From Glutinoglossum americanum (Eukaryota; Ascomycota; Geoglossomycetes; Geoglossales; Geoglossaceae): a stretch of DNA of 42,703 bases. The stretch is taken from positions 1-42,703 of the forward strand of contig JAGHQL010000211.1 of the NCBI GenBank assembly GCA_020080175.1. Reading direction: 5' to 3'. Made by a program: the position numbers and the translations under genes. Below the pieces are notes generated by a model. That model saw only the letters and a list, made by a program, of their open reading frames with translations, was not told the DNA's origin and made no database searches. Shown one piece after another: positions 1-11,257 of the stretch. Within the stretch, counting starts at the first letter, position 1; each line of letters begins with the position of its first letter.

Positions 1-117
1 AACGTCCGCATCGCTCAGGAGCGTCTGACGCACTGGGTGAGCAAGGGCGCGCAAATGTCCGACACCGTGGATCGCCTGGCCAAGGGCCTCGCGAAGCGCG
101 CCGCAGCCGCCGCCTAG
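1..117 (+). CDS. rpsP: 30S ribosomal protein S16, 3' fragment (bacterial)
   Basis: The window opens inside an open frame whose last 38 codons read as the C-terminal part of bacterial ribosomal protein S16, ending with TAG at 115-117. The visible segment contains [16 protein letters not shown], the typical S16 pattern (W-x-x-x-GAQ-x-SDTV), followed by an Ala/Lys-rich tail. S16 is a small-subunit assembly protein. The following frame at 162 is rimM, and rpsP-rimM is the conserved start of the proteobacterial rpsP-rimM-trmD-rplS operon, so each gene supports the other. High GC and the lack of introns fit a bacterium and not the fungus that supplies the rest of the window. Only the 5' end is missing, cut by the window edge. 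Confidence 0.85.
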   Translation, partial: NVRIAQERLTHWVSKGAQMSDTVDRLAKGLAKRAAAAA

Positions 118-161
118 TTCGCGCAGCCCGTGGCGATGATCTGCGGTCTTCGCGCCGCATC

Positions 162-490
162 ATGAGCATCGCTACCCCGCCCGAACCCGGCACCCCGGAG
201 CGCGCGGCCAACGCCGCCACTCCCGCTCCTGCCGCTGCCCCAGGACTCGTCGCACTCGCCAAGGTCGGCCGTCCCTACGGCCTGACCGGCACGCTGCACC
301 TCTATCCGTATTCAGCCGACGCGCAGACGCTGCTCAAGGCGAAGACGCTCGTCATCGGCGGCCGTGACTTCGCCGTCACGCGCTCGCGCCGGCACGGCGA
401 GAGCATCGTGACGCAGCTCGCGGGCATCGATTCGCCCGAGGCCGCGGCGAAGCTGACCAACCAGGAAGTATCCGCCGTCCCGCTTTCCGA
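162..490 (+). CDS. rimM: 16S rRNA-processing protein RimM, 5' part only (bacterial)
   Basis: The ATG at 162 starts a frame with an Ala/Pro-rich leader of about 25 residues and then the RimM N-terminal domain: VALAKVGRPYGLTGTLHLYP, then a stretch ending in SPEAAAKLTNQEVSAV. RimM binds S19 and helps mature the 30S subunit; the family is about 170-200 residues with an N-terminal beta barrel and a C-terminal PRC domain. Here only about 105 residues are recognisable. After about position 480-490 the translation becomes Pro/Thr/His repeat (CACG-type microsatellite and C/G runs) and no PRC domain follows. The frame stays open to 665 through homopolymer DNA, but that part is not protein-like. The 44-bp spacing after rpsP fits the operon. 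The long Ala-rich leader suggests a betaproteobacterium, but that is a guess. Confidence 0.83.
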
Positions 491-865
491 CAACGGGCCC
501 GCGCCCCCCGGCACACACGCACGCACGCACGCGCCCCCTTGCCCCCCGGGGGGGACGGTGTCGTCGCGGGAAACGGCAGCCGGATGCCGCAAAGCGATGC
601 GGGGGCGCGGACGCTGCTTCCTTTCTGTCCCCGGGGGGGGGGGGGGGGGGGGGGGTTTATTATGACGACGCGCCAGGCACCCCAGTTTCCCGGGGGGGAA
701 AGGAATGCCCCCAGCGGTTTAAAGTTTTTTTTTTTGCGGTGGGGGGGGAGGGGGGAGGTCTTCCTTCTGTATGTGGTGCGTTTGTGTGTGTGTAGTTTCT
801 TGGTTAAGTGGTAATGTACAGGGCGCAACTGGGGCCCCCCCCCAAAGGGGGCGCGGTGGAGTTAT

Positions 866-901
<36 letters not shown>

Positions 902-1589
902 CAAGAATGCAAGTGTTTCCTTCCAAATTTTTCTAAGGGTTTGGAAAGAGGTTTGGTTTGTTAGAGAGAGACGCTCAAATGCTGCAAAAACAAAAAAAAA
1001 AAAAAAAAAATTTTGTATTCGGTTATTTTCCCTTTCCCTAATCCCTCTTCTCTTCTCTCCATCACCCCCATAAATCGTTTTATGGCCGTGCGGAAAAAAC
1101 TGCACAACCGCGCAAAGCAATGGCGATTTTTTTTTTTTGGCTGCAGCGGTGGGGGAGTACGCGGAAGATAAAAAACAGTCGACGGGAAATACACGGGCGA
1201 TTAAAAAAAAAAAAGAGAAAACTAGCCCACCCCATCGCCAACTCTCCCATGTTGGGGGGGGGGGGGGGTGTTGGATACGTGAGAGAAAAGTCAGAGCGGT
1301 TCCAAGCACAACCTTAACACCCGTAGTGAATATGTATAAGGACCCCCGCACCACATATCTGGCCCGACGACCCCATGCGTGCAAGGACCAAAAAGTGAGG
1401 GAGAGAAAAGGTTAAGACGACCAACCACGAAAGAAAGATCAGGCGGCGATTTCCCGGTGGCGGACGTCGTAGCCCTTGCAGCCATCTTGTGGCTCGCGAA
1501 GCCAACACAGCCAATGCTACAAGAACGCAACCCGTTGAGCTATCATCGTATTTTTCGTGGTCGTTACGATAGGCAGGCAAAGTTTCCCT
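491..1589. repeat. Homopolymer/microsatellite-rich junction DNA without a gene
   Basis: Between the bacterial fragment and the first fungal gene the sequence is dominated by simple tracts: CACG repeats near 510-530, a run of 23 G at 633-655, T/G runs near 725-756, a (GA)15 tract at 869-898, a run of 19 A at 992-1010, A12 near 1203-1214 and G15 at 1254-1268. Open frames here, such as one on the minus strand at 719-1384, translate to poly-Pro, poly-Phe or poly-Lys and are not believable genes. The last ~250 bases before 1590 are more complex and are probably the 3' flank of the PHD-finger gene. Confidence 0.8.
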
Positions 1590-4500
1590 TCACCCAATCG
1601 TGGAAGTAGACTCTAAGCGCCGGCGGATAAGCTCCTGAACCATCAACAACATGTCTCTCCCTTCAAACGGAAGACAACCATCCATTTGGTCGGGCCGAGA
1701 ATCCGAAGACGGGGGAGAAGGCGGGATTATCGAACTTCCAGGTCCGCCCTCGCCGTACATCGCCCTCACTTCGGGCGGAGCTTCAGCCTATCGACCGGTC
1801 AACATCGCGGGAGAGGTTACCGGATAGGAGAAACAAACGACATATGCACTTACGATGAGCATCTCTATAAGGGCTCCGAGTTTATCCGGGTTGATATCGA
1901 GGTCGGCGTTCGAGTCCATCTGGGAAAAATGAATCAAGTTCATTATGGCCGCTTGCTCCACGGCCGGCCTCTTGTCAAACTCCCTCTGCAATTGCGCACC
2001 CGCGGGATCAATGTCTTGCCGTACGATCCCAGATCCCTGCGTTGATGCCGAATGGCTATGGGTAGGCTCTGCCGCTTGCGAGGAGGCGCTACTGTGCGTC
2101 TGGCCCTGTTGAGCACGAGTTTCCCTCTCACGCATGCTGAAGACAAAAAAGTTAGTACGCCGGCGTGAAGGAAGGTAACGGTATTCGTTCGGCTAACCTT
2201 CTAACCTTTGAAATGAAATCCAACTTGATTCCATTTTCTGGCAGGCGGTAGACTATCCCAAAGTGATTCTGCTGGAAGAACTGGTTCTCCTCCTCATCGC
2301 TTGGGTCGTTCTCTATCTCGATTAGCCCATTGTTGGCGAAACCCCGACGGAGGTGCGTGTCGACGATCCTGGCGTTCTTTGGCCTCCGCACTTTGTGGGT
2401 CCTGAGACCGCCGTTGCACGAATGCAGCCTTCCATACGCCTTCGCAGACGGATCAACTGCCAGAAGCTCGTGATCAACGTGATTAGGGCACATCCAATTG
2501 TGTTTCGGTTTGCCGTTGGGCGCCCTCGGAGGTGGATTGGCCAGTGGAGGGTCGAGGCAATCGAGGTGCCAGTGTAGACTACAGAAATCGCAAGGGATAA
2601 TCTTTTGGCCATTTATCGCAGACTTGCCGCAGCGGAAGCACAAGACTACCTTCCCCTTTGTGTCCTTCAGCTTTAGTAAATCAGGCTCTTCCTCATAGCC
2701 TCCGCGAGTCCTGAGAAAGAGTAAGTAAAGCAATTAGATTGGTTAGGACGCGCGGTAAGCTAGAATTGCACGCGGTTCGCCTGAGCCATACCTGGACTTC
2801 TGTGTAACAGCCTCCTCGTATTCCCCCTCATCGCCAGTTTTGACGCCTTCGAAGTATTCCCTCAAGTCTTTCGGCAGGTTGAAAGACATGGGGTTTTTCT
2901 TTTCGAGGCTATCCAACAGCGAAGCGAAGACGCCCCTCGGCTGTCTATGGGGAGGATCCCTCCTGGAGATGCAGATGCAACAGTACCATGACTCATCATC
3001 CTTCAAATCTTCTTGCTCCATAGGTGGATCAACGCAAGTAAAATGGAACGAGCTAGTACATCCATCGCAGCAGAGAAGTGTACCCTGGCCACCACACGCA
3101 GAGCAGACGTCATCATTTTCGTCCTAGAAGAGCCACGTTAGCTTTTCCAATCTCGCGGAATCCCAAAGAGCCGCACGGAGCTGCCTCGAGGACCGTACGC
3201 CCATGCTAGCAGGCAATATCGATGGTTTGGGGGAGGGGGTGAGGCGCGATAGGACGCAGCACATATTTCATGTAGGATGGGTCTCACCTCTCTGTGGTCA
3301 GGCATGCTTCCGTAGCCGACCGGGCTATTACGTTCGCGAGCAATCCCAGCAATCACTCCGGATTTCTTCTTAAAAGGCCTGCTTTCGCGCACGGATAGTC
3401 AGCCCGCTTCTCATCGTCAAAGTTGATGAAATTTGGCCTGGTAGTTGTGGCAGGTGACTTGGGGCCCGACACAACCGTATCCTAGTGAAGAAACCAAAAG
3501 AAACCAAGAGAGATAAGAGTCGTCGGGACGAGAAAAAAAATTCAGAACGCAAACACGCGCGCTTTAAAATCATGACGGTAAAAATACTGAGCACCATGCG
3601 GTACAAAGGAAATGACTTGTACTTACGACATCTTTATTCGCGCTGCCTTTTTCGACTTCTTCGAGAAAGGGCCAAACAGAGGCGGGGTGCTAGGTCTTGA
3701 TGGACCACCCGTGCTGGCCCCACCAGGTACAGAGAGATCGCCTGGGATTGATGTCGGTGAGGATACGGCGTCCTCTTCGTCATCTCTCAGGAAACGTATC
3801 CTCGCAGCACCGTCTCTCAGTCGCGTAGGGTAGGCCGGCGCAATAACCGGCAATGCAAGTTGAGACCTCAGGACGGAAGACTGATTCGGTAATGAGTCCC
3901 TGACGGTCGAGCTGCCACGAGTATCGCTCTCTTGGATTTCAACGTCATCAAACGACCTAGTTACCCTCTGGCGCTTCGTGGGCGGGGCGACATCGGTGTC
4001 ATCTTGTGCCGGACCGGCTGAACTAGAGGATCTCTTGCGACCGTTGACGCCCGTTGAGATATTCGAAGTTAGAAAGGTGTGTAATTTGGGGCCGAATGAT
4101 GTTTTTGATTTCGAGTTGTTCATTGGCAGGTTAGCTGCAGGGGTCTCGGTAGAGTTGGCGTGGTTCCCTTCCATTGAAGGGGGGACAAAGTTTTCATCCA
4201 GCGAGGAAGAAAGTGATGACAACGAGCTAGAACTGCTCTTTGACCGAGTCAAAACATAATCGTCTTTTCCGGACATGGCGTTCCGTTCGGCTTGCTTTCC
4301 TTTGACTTTTATCTCCTTTTTCAATGAGTTTGAAATTTTCGAGGCTTTCGGCTCCGTCGCTTCCAGCTTGCTCACGTTATTTCTGGTGCCGCTCGCCGCA
4401 CCCGAGCGAGTGCTTTTGGAGGGCGACTTCGACACCGCCTTAAAGGAATTGCCCCCGCCTAGTTCTGAGGATCGCCGAGTGCCGTTCGTAAACGCAGGTT

Positions 4501-5263
4501 GTACTTTGTATAGCTTTTTGGCTTTTTTGATGTACGCTTGAAAACCCGCGGTTTGCTCAGGCGTTGAGGTTTTGTAGAGGACGGCCTCGAGCTGATCCGC
4601 CAGATTTGAGTCCCTCAAACTATCCTCGTAGTGCTGCTTGAGCGCGAATCCAATATCGGGTTGCCCAACCTCAACGGCTCTATTATGAGCCTGTTCAACT
4701 ATCTCTTTTAACCTCTCTTTTCGATGCGGCGTGAGTGTCGTCGTTGGCGTCTCTTGAACCAAACTATGACCGTTCGCTCCCTTGCCGGATGATCTTGTCA
4801 AGGCTTTGGAGGCTGATATAGCCGATTTCTCGCTGAGCTGTTGCCGTGGCAAGGGAGTCTTCGGCGTCCGATCCTCTACTTTCCGTGACTCGGATCTCCG
4901 AGTACCTAGAGCCGGTGTCGACGTAGCCTCTGGCGTAGAAGGTCGGTCCCTTGGCGCCGAAGAATCCCCATTCTTGACCTGTGTAACACGCCTCGGAGGC
5001 TCTGCTTTAATCCTCGCTTTGACCTTCGCACTAGGCAGCGTCCCAAGAGGGGCCATGTACTCCAAGACTCCATGCCGTTCGAGGCCTTTGTGATCCTCAA
5101 AGCTCGGAGCTGGTGTCCGGAGTGGCGGCTCCACCCAACTATCGAGAAGAGTCTGCTCCTTCTTCTTTTCCGGCTCGACCGCGGCGGAGGACGGCGAGTC
5201 GCCCGCGTTCCGGTGCGGACTCGATCTTCGAGAGGACTTGCGGGTCGGCCTCGTGGACGACAT
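1590..5263 (-). CDS. rco1: Rco1-like PHD-finger chromatin protein (Rpd3S-type complex subunit)
   Basis: Six exons give a 1017-residue protein: 5263-3627, 3378-3288, 3123-2792, 2710-2198, 2136-1854 and 1787-1590. All phases close, and the intron before exon 5 carries a TACTAAC branch point. Residues 1-545 are a Ser/Lys/Pro-rich disordered region. PHD1 (about 580-630) has CSAC, LCCDGC, SFHFTC and WYCCIC, a full C4HC3 set. PHD2 (about 712-765) has CFRC, IPCDFC, HWHLDC and WMCPNH. Two PHD fingers in this spacing after a long basic N-terminus match Rco1, which in yeast pairs with Eaf3 in the Rpd3S deacetylase complex and represses cryptic transcription in gene bodies. The C-terminus ends MVQELIRRRLES. 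Intron 1 (248 nt, acceptor GCGAAAGCAG) is the least certain: it contains a stretch that looks coding but is out of phase with both neighbours. Confidence 0.82.
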
Positions 5264-6268
5264 TGTGACGTCCAGAGCCGCCTGCCCCTAGAAAGATCTG
5301 TACTGAGAATAAGTTAGCCTTGAACACTAATAAGATGTTAATAGAATTACATTAGAAGCTTTACGATACCTGACAAGCTTATGCAGCGATGTCGCGGTCG
5401 AAAGTCGCGTCTTTCGGGGGGGTTGTAAGTAAAGGTTGTGGTTGGTGTAAGCGATTTGCAGAGCGAGAAACCCGCCTCACGGCTTTTCGGTTGCCCCTGG
5501 CAAGACCGGAGAGTGAATGAAAAAGACCCTCTCTAAATCACAAGCACGATGTAAAAAAGGGCCCCAAAATCGAGACAGATTACTTTTACTCTCCTCCGTA
5601 TTTAATAAAGGATACCTGTTTCCCAGTGTTTGAGATTCATTGGCAAACCCTAACCCCGAGTACCGAAGGGGGCTCCAGTAGGGGAATGCGCTATGAGATT
5701 GATAATGCCGAAAAGCCTTCTCAAAGCCTACGCCCAAGCTGATATATGTGTTAACGAACCTCTCGGTACGTGGCGAACAGGAATTTGTGGCTAATAAGCT
5801 CAATAGGGCACAACCCCTGACTCACATCGGATTTCAAATGCTCACCGTTGTTGCGCTACGAATAACCAGTTTCGTCTCTTTTTGGCGGCGCCGCCCCACC
5901 CCTAACAACCCAACTGCTTTCGGCCTTGATATCACTTGGGTCGCGAATGAGCATCCGGTGTATTTATCTTTGCATCTCTAACGCTCTTGTGCCGCGCCCC
6001 CTAATATTGAAGATTCAAGTTTACTGCTTATTCATTGCGTAAAGGCGCAAGCTCAATTTTTTTTTTTTTTTTTAAAAAAGTAAGGGCAAAAGTGAACGAA
6101 CCCAGAACGTCTCTAGCGCAAAGTAGATTTAATAGCTGTGGGATGGAGGGCGATGCTGCCAGCCTTAAGCCCTAGCACATGACAGCCCTCCAATCTATGA
6201 CATTGGAAGCCGACGCACTGCCATGGCGGGTAGCTGCTACCCTGCGAGCGCAGTCAAACCTGGTGCCT
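5264..6268. promoter_or_regulatory. Intergenic: promoter side of rco1-like gene, 3' side of Cdb4-like gene
   Basis: About 1 kb between two minus-strand genes. It should hold the promoter and 5' leader of the PHD-finger gene (5264 upward) and the 3' UTR of the MetAP-like gene. A minus-strand frame of 108 codons at 5477-5803 is the only sizeable ORF. It has no recognisable domain and no typical start context, so I do not call it. A T15 tract lies near 6058-6072. No tRNA or element was seen. Confidence 0.5.
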
Positions 6269-7859
6269 TTATTCTTCATCACTGCTCTCTTCCTCTTCTT
6301 CTTGAGCGGCTTTCTTGGCTGCAGGCTTCTTCTTCTTCTTTTTGTTCTTGTTTTTGCTACCCCCAGCCTTTGATAGCGGTCGCTCAAGAATTTTGAGGAT
6401 CTCTTCGTCAGTGATCTTCTTCTGTGTCTTGTACCTATCTAGGTCCGGCACGGGTGGAGCGGCAAGGCGACTAAGGCCATTCTTCGTGATAGCTATACGA
6501 CTGTAATTTAGCCTTTTCTTTTTTTTGGGGGGGGGGGGGGTGGTCCTGCTTGCAGAAATGCATATAGCAACCCAGTGGTTCGAAATGACACCTCAACACG
6601 CCAGAACAAGAAATCTCAATGGGCGGTGCTCACCAATAGTACTGAACAACCTCGCTACGGCTTCGCCGTCCTTGTCACCCACCACCTCGTATTGCCGCAA
6701 GACATTCCCGCGAACGCACTCTACAACACCCATCTTTGCTGCTCTCTCATCTTCAAGTTGCCGAAGGCTGAACGGAAAAGTACCGAACTTTTGCTTTATC
6801 TCGGACAAAATCTGCCGCGCCGTTGGGCGCTTCAGCGCATATGTAGTTGTCGTACGTCGGTGTAGCGTTGGCCGGTTTTCGAGCGTCTTGACCTTGCCAG
6901 TTCCCGCACTCACCCCAACCTCCACCCCCCAAACTTCCCCCACATCGGGAATGCCCTCGCCTTTCACGCCTTCGCCGGGAGCTATAACTATCTTCTTCTT
7001 CCCTTCTATCTCATTCCTCTCAAAGAGCCAACTCGTCGTGCTCTCAACGATATTGCAGTCATAGCTCGCTGCAACTTTCTGGAGGAGACTGGAGATCCGG
7101 GATTGAGGAATTGGTTTCTCGGCGGCGGCTTTCTGCTTTTCCTCGTCTGAACCTGTCGCCAGCAGGCCAGGGGGGAGGAGTAGCCTAAGGAGCAGTTCAT
7201 TCGCCCAGTATGTTGCCAGAATCAGATTGGACTCTGCCTCGGTGGGGCTTTCGCTCTTAGCCGATGGGATGATGATCGTGTCGCAGACTATCGCGCCGAA
7301 ACCGTCAATCTGTGCCCCCAGCTGGATCTTAATTACATCTTTAGGCTTCAGAGTGACCGCTGCTTCTTCGGCATCGGTAGACAGTGGCGTGTAAGGTGTG
7401 ACAAAGGAGGTTGGCGAGACAGTAGTAGGATGGGCAATTCCTAGAGAGATAGAACGTTAGTGGCAGCACCGACGACTTCGCATAGCCAGACCAACCCTTT
7501 GAAATCTTCTTCCCCTTGTAAACCTTTGCTGTCTCTTCCTCTAGCAAGCTATCGCCCTTCTGGCACACTGAGAGTATCGTAGCGCCCTCGACACACCATC
7601 CCCCAACAGCCTGCAAGACCTTGTGGGAGATTTGGGCGGCAGTTTTGTATTTTGTCAGGGTGTCGGGGTTGTTCAGGGAATAATCTGTGATATTTCCACG
7701 CACGGGTCAGCTTGGTCTCATCAGAGCTTCGCAAAGGAATCCAAGATCTCATCGTTGCTATTGAGCTCTCAATCGGCCAGCCGAAGCTAAGCGCGTAGCA
7801 CAGCTCATCCTAGAGGAAGAGCATTCGGAACACAAACCAATTTCCGCTTCTTCAGCCAT
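6269..7859 (-). CDS. Cdb4/Ebp1 (PA2G4)-type methionine-aminopeptidase-fold protein
   Basis: Four exons (7859-7838, 7684-7496, 7440-6634, 6492-6269) encode 413 residues. The start MAEEAEID is joined to YSLNNPDTLTKYKTAAQIS, the hallmark N-terminus of the fission-yeast curved-DNA-binding protein Cdb4 and human Ebp1. It continues with KGIAHPTTVSPTSFVTPYTP, DVIKIQLGAQIDGF and FGTFPFSLRQL. Family members keep the pita-bread fold of type II methionine aminopeptidase but lack peptidase activity; they bind nucleic acids, ribosomes or growth-control partners. The C-terminus is a lysine-rich tract followed by an acidic tail EEEEESSDEE, giving a strongly bipolar end. Every junction closes in phase: TTG/GTTTGT, AAGG/GTTGGT and ATTG/GTGAGC donors with CAG or TAG acceptors. 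The last intron contains a C14/A8-type run, a place where sequence errors are likely. Confidence 0.88.
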
Positions 7860-8582
7860 GGTTAAAGGAAAGCTGTTGAGGTAGAGATGGTTTTGGCTCA
7901 GGCAAGAAGGAGAGGAAAAGGAAATTCGGTGGAAGGATTTGTGGTTGGTATTGGCGGGGGAGGGGTAATGTTTGTTGTACGCAAATGGAGTGACCGTTTT
8001 AGATTTAGGGCATAAATCGGGTTCCAGACACGTGCACAACAAACATCTACCACTTTGCATTAATTAAGCTTCATAATTCATGATCCCTGATTCCAATAAC
8101 TATAGGAGCTCTATTCAATAATTACCGGATTAGCTATATAGTCTAGATCGCATTACTCCTTTCTTTCTTGGCTCCTTTCGCAGTTCACGTGATCCGCCGT
8201 TTTGGGCACATGGCTAGTCCAAGGCGCCCACCCATTATCGTCCTGCCATACCATCGCGCTGTCCTTCCGTAGCAAGTCCTTGGGATGAAATAGAGCGTAG
8301 AATCCACGGCGCGGTGGATGGCCGCAGAGTTGCCGGCCGATGTGCAGTCGTGCGAACTTAGATGAACTAGAGACCCCGGTTCTCACTCGGATCCTTCTTT
8401 ACACATCGCTAGCGCAATCTGTTTCCCTCACTTCCGATTTGCACCCTGGGAACCAACGACGCGGCGTCTGCTGATTCTGCCTTCTGCCTTGTTGTAGGTG
8501 TGTCTCAAACATCGACGGCATCTAGAAGCCGATCGGACGCGTCCCGCACCCGTTCCTTTGATATTCTGGGGCGCGGAACCCG
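7860..8582. promoter_or_regulatory. Shared divergent promoter region, Cdb4-like gene / snf5
   Basis: These ~720 bases separate two genes that point away from each other, so they contain both 5' leaders and promoters. The middle (8055-8150) is AT-rich with TTAATTAAGC and several TATA-like words, the likely nucleosome-poor centre. No convincing TATA box position can be fixed. A 77-codon minus-strand frame at 8153-8386 has no recognisable domain and is not called. Confidence 0.5.
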
Positions 8583-11257
8583 ATGGGTCCGGCAGGAGAC
8601 CCCCAAAATGCCAACGGCGGCGGAGTATCGCAGATCAAGAAACGGTCACGCACCAGTTCGTTGACATCTCCCCATTCTTCTCCCGAACAGAGGAACGATA
8701 AGATAGAGCCTCCTTCGAAACCACGACCGACTACACAGCAGCTCTTACTAGAACAATATGTCACGCGCGACCTTCTCCATGCTGCTGCCCTTAACTCCCA
8801 GACAACCGCCCATACAGATCTTATACGATCGAAGCGGAAAGAGGTCGAGTATTATCAGCAACTGCGGCGGGAGCGGCCGATGAATCCTGGTGCTGTGTTT
8901 GGATATGGATATGCTGGTTATGGCAATGGTTACACGGAAGGGAAACCTCGAATTCTGTATCCGTGCCAGAGAAAAAGACCGGGGGGAAGGAAGAGCAGAG
9001 AGCTTCGGGTGCCAAGGGCAAAAATGGTGACCCAGGCGGAACAGCTCGAGGAGCTGGTCCCGGTGCGTCTCGATATAGACTGGGATAAGATTAAGCTCCG
9101 AGATACTTTTACCTGGAATCTCCACGACCGAGTTATCTCTCCGGAACTGTTCGCTGAACAACTAGTTGAAGATTTTGGACTCCCTTTGAATACGTCGGTG
9201 CAGCTCATACAAGCTGTATCTGCATCGCTCTCGGAACAGATACATGACTTTTATCCGCAGGTGTTCATCGACGAAGAGGCTCTAGACCCCCACCTACCAT
9301 ATTTTGCTTATAAAAATGACGAGATGCGGGTTCTGATCAAGCTCAATATTACCATAGGGCAACATACCCTGGTCGATCAATTCGAGTGGGAAGTTAATAA
9401 CCCTCTTAATTCACCGGAAGAATTCGCCAAACAGATGACCAGAGAGCTATCCTTATCAGGGGAGTTCACGACGGCCATTGCGCATTGCATCCGCGAGCAA
9501 AGCCAACTTTTCACAAAAAGCCTTTATCTCACCGGCCATCCTTTTGATGGGCGGCCAGTCGAAGATGCCGACCTCAGGGATGCCTTTTTACCTTCACCTC
9601 TGCCATCCGTATTTAGACCTGTACAGCACGCCAAGGATTTCACCCCATACCTCTATGAACTAAACGAAGCGGAACTTGAGCGAGCGGAGAAGTCCCTGTC
9701 GAGAGAGCAAAGGAGGCAGAAACGCTCGGTGAATCGCCGTGGTGGCCCAACTTTACCAGACCTCAAGGATCGACAGCGGACAGTCCGGACACTGATTGTT
9801 TCATCTGTTCTCCCAGGGGCAGCAGAGACCTTCGAAGAGAGCAGGATCATCAAGCGGCCGGAAGGGACGATGCGATCCGGCCGTCGCGCAGCAGCAGGGA
9901 CCAAAGATGGAGATTCCGAATCTTCAAGCAGCGAAGAATCTGCGCCTAACTCACCTGCCCTGTCTATCACCCATATGACGCCTGGGACGGCGAGAACACG
10001 GGGCATGCTACGAGGTGCGGCTTCCGCGGCGCAGATTACGATAAGGGCAACTCTAGGTCGATCGGCAACACCCGAAGCCTCGATGGCCCACCATCCCGAG
10101 AAGAGAACTTCTAGGAGACCTGGTAGGGATATACGGGAAGAAAGTGTCGTTGATGGAGGATCATTGATTGTGAAGCTCAAGATCGGAAGAGAAAGATTCC
10201 GACAGTTCATGCGGGACCGGAAGGGGAGGCCGAAGGCGGAACCGCATCAACAGCAGTCCTACACTTCGGGTATGTATGCCGGATCACAAAGCGGGGCATC
10301 TCAACAAGGTACTCCGGCGCCTGGCTCGATGGGTCCTCCGCCTTCAACACCAGGATTACCACAACAAATACTCTCTGGTCAGCAAATGAATAGTTACCCA
10401 AGCGGACTATCACAACAGCCGCAGCAACAACAGCAGCAACAACAACAACAGCAGCAGCAGCAGCAGCAGCAGCAGGCTGGAGGAGCAGCGATGGGTGCAC
10501 AGCAGCAACAAATTCAACCTGGCAGAGTAGACGCCCCGCATCCACCGCAACCAGGACAACCCGGGGTAAGTCACGCATCTCCCAACTCTAGCCCCTCTAA
10601 ACACGCAAAAAGAATGGGGAGGAAGTGGCTACCGGCGAGCCGGGCTAGCCAGGACAAAGCAGTAAGGAAGGGGGGCTGGGTTAGGCAAACTGGAAGTGCA
10701 ATTGGTAGCCGTAGAATATTATGGCAGCCTTTGTCCACCTCCGGTTTCCGCCACGTCCCTTCCCCCATAGACTACTTTGTCTCCCGTGGACTCACGCCAT
10801 GCCGCTTCTAAACCCTACCCCATCCTACCAACAGATTTCACTTGACCCTGTATATATATTCATTCCTACCCCCAACGCCCAACGCCCCATTACTTCCTAT
10901 AAACAGATACATAAATAGTTTCCCATGTTAACCCCCCAACAGCCCCCTCCGCCTTCCTGGCTAATCGCCGGCCTCTCCGCCCTCCGTTCCGCCTACCGCA
11001 ACGACAGCTTCGAAGGCACGATGCGCTACACCCCCGTCGACATCTTCTCCGACACCCCGCTCGCCAACAGCTCCATCCAGCCGGGGCAGCCCCCGCCGCC
11101 TAACGTGAAGTTTCAGTATCTTCCGCGGATCAGGTGTCACGACTGTCCCGGGAAACTCTATACGCCAGGCCCGGGGATGACGGTGGAGAACTTTGAGGTT
11201 CATTTGAAGAATCGACAACATAGGGAGAAGGTGGATAGGCGGGCGAGGGGGTATTAG
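8583..11257 (+). CDS. snf5: Snf5/SMARCB1 homolog, SWI/SNF remodeller subunit
   Basis: Two exons, 8583-10565 and 10943-11257, give 765 residues. The N-terminal region holds LHAAALNSQ..YYQQLRRERPMNPGA and RKRPGGRKSRELRV. The SNF5 domain covers about 158-390 with its two repeats: VPVRLDIDWDKIKLRDTFTW with FAEQLVEDFGLP, and MRVLIKLNITIGQHTLVDQF with EEFAKQMTREL. A Q18 tract follows near 614-631. Exon 2 supplies the fungal C-terminal module PSWLIAGLSALRSAYRNDSF and LPRIRCHDCPGKLYTPGPGM..HLKNRQHREKV, a conserved Cys-x2-Cys piece that fits only if the 377-nt intron (GTAAGT...CAACAG, phase 0) is removed. Snf5 is a core subunit that contacts the nucleosome acidic patch. The paralog Sfh1 of RSC is the alternative, but the C-terminal module and polyQ favour Snf5. 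Confidence 0.9.
10413..10475 (+). repeat. CAG/CAA tract coding polyglutamine in Snf5
   Basis: CAA CAG CCG followed by 18 uninterrupted Gln codons (10422-10475). The first half mixes CAA and CAG, while the end is eight or more pure CAG, the part most prone to length change. It lies just before the last intron, in a Pro/Gln/Gly-rich linker. Confidence 0.9.

Noticed and set aside
1-660. Horizontal transfer of rpsP-rimM into the fungus
   Set aside because: Both genes are incomplete, still in bacterial operon layout, and the join falls in homopolymers. A contaminated or chimeric contig end explains it better.
719-1384. 221-codon minus-strand open frame
   Set aside because: It translates to poly-Phe, poly-Leu/Ser and poly-Pro from T, GA and G tracts and has no domain.
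8748-9208. Antisense open frames over snf5
   Set aside because: They mirror the well-supported SNF5-domain exon and show no family features.
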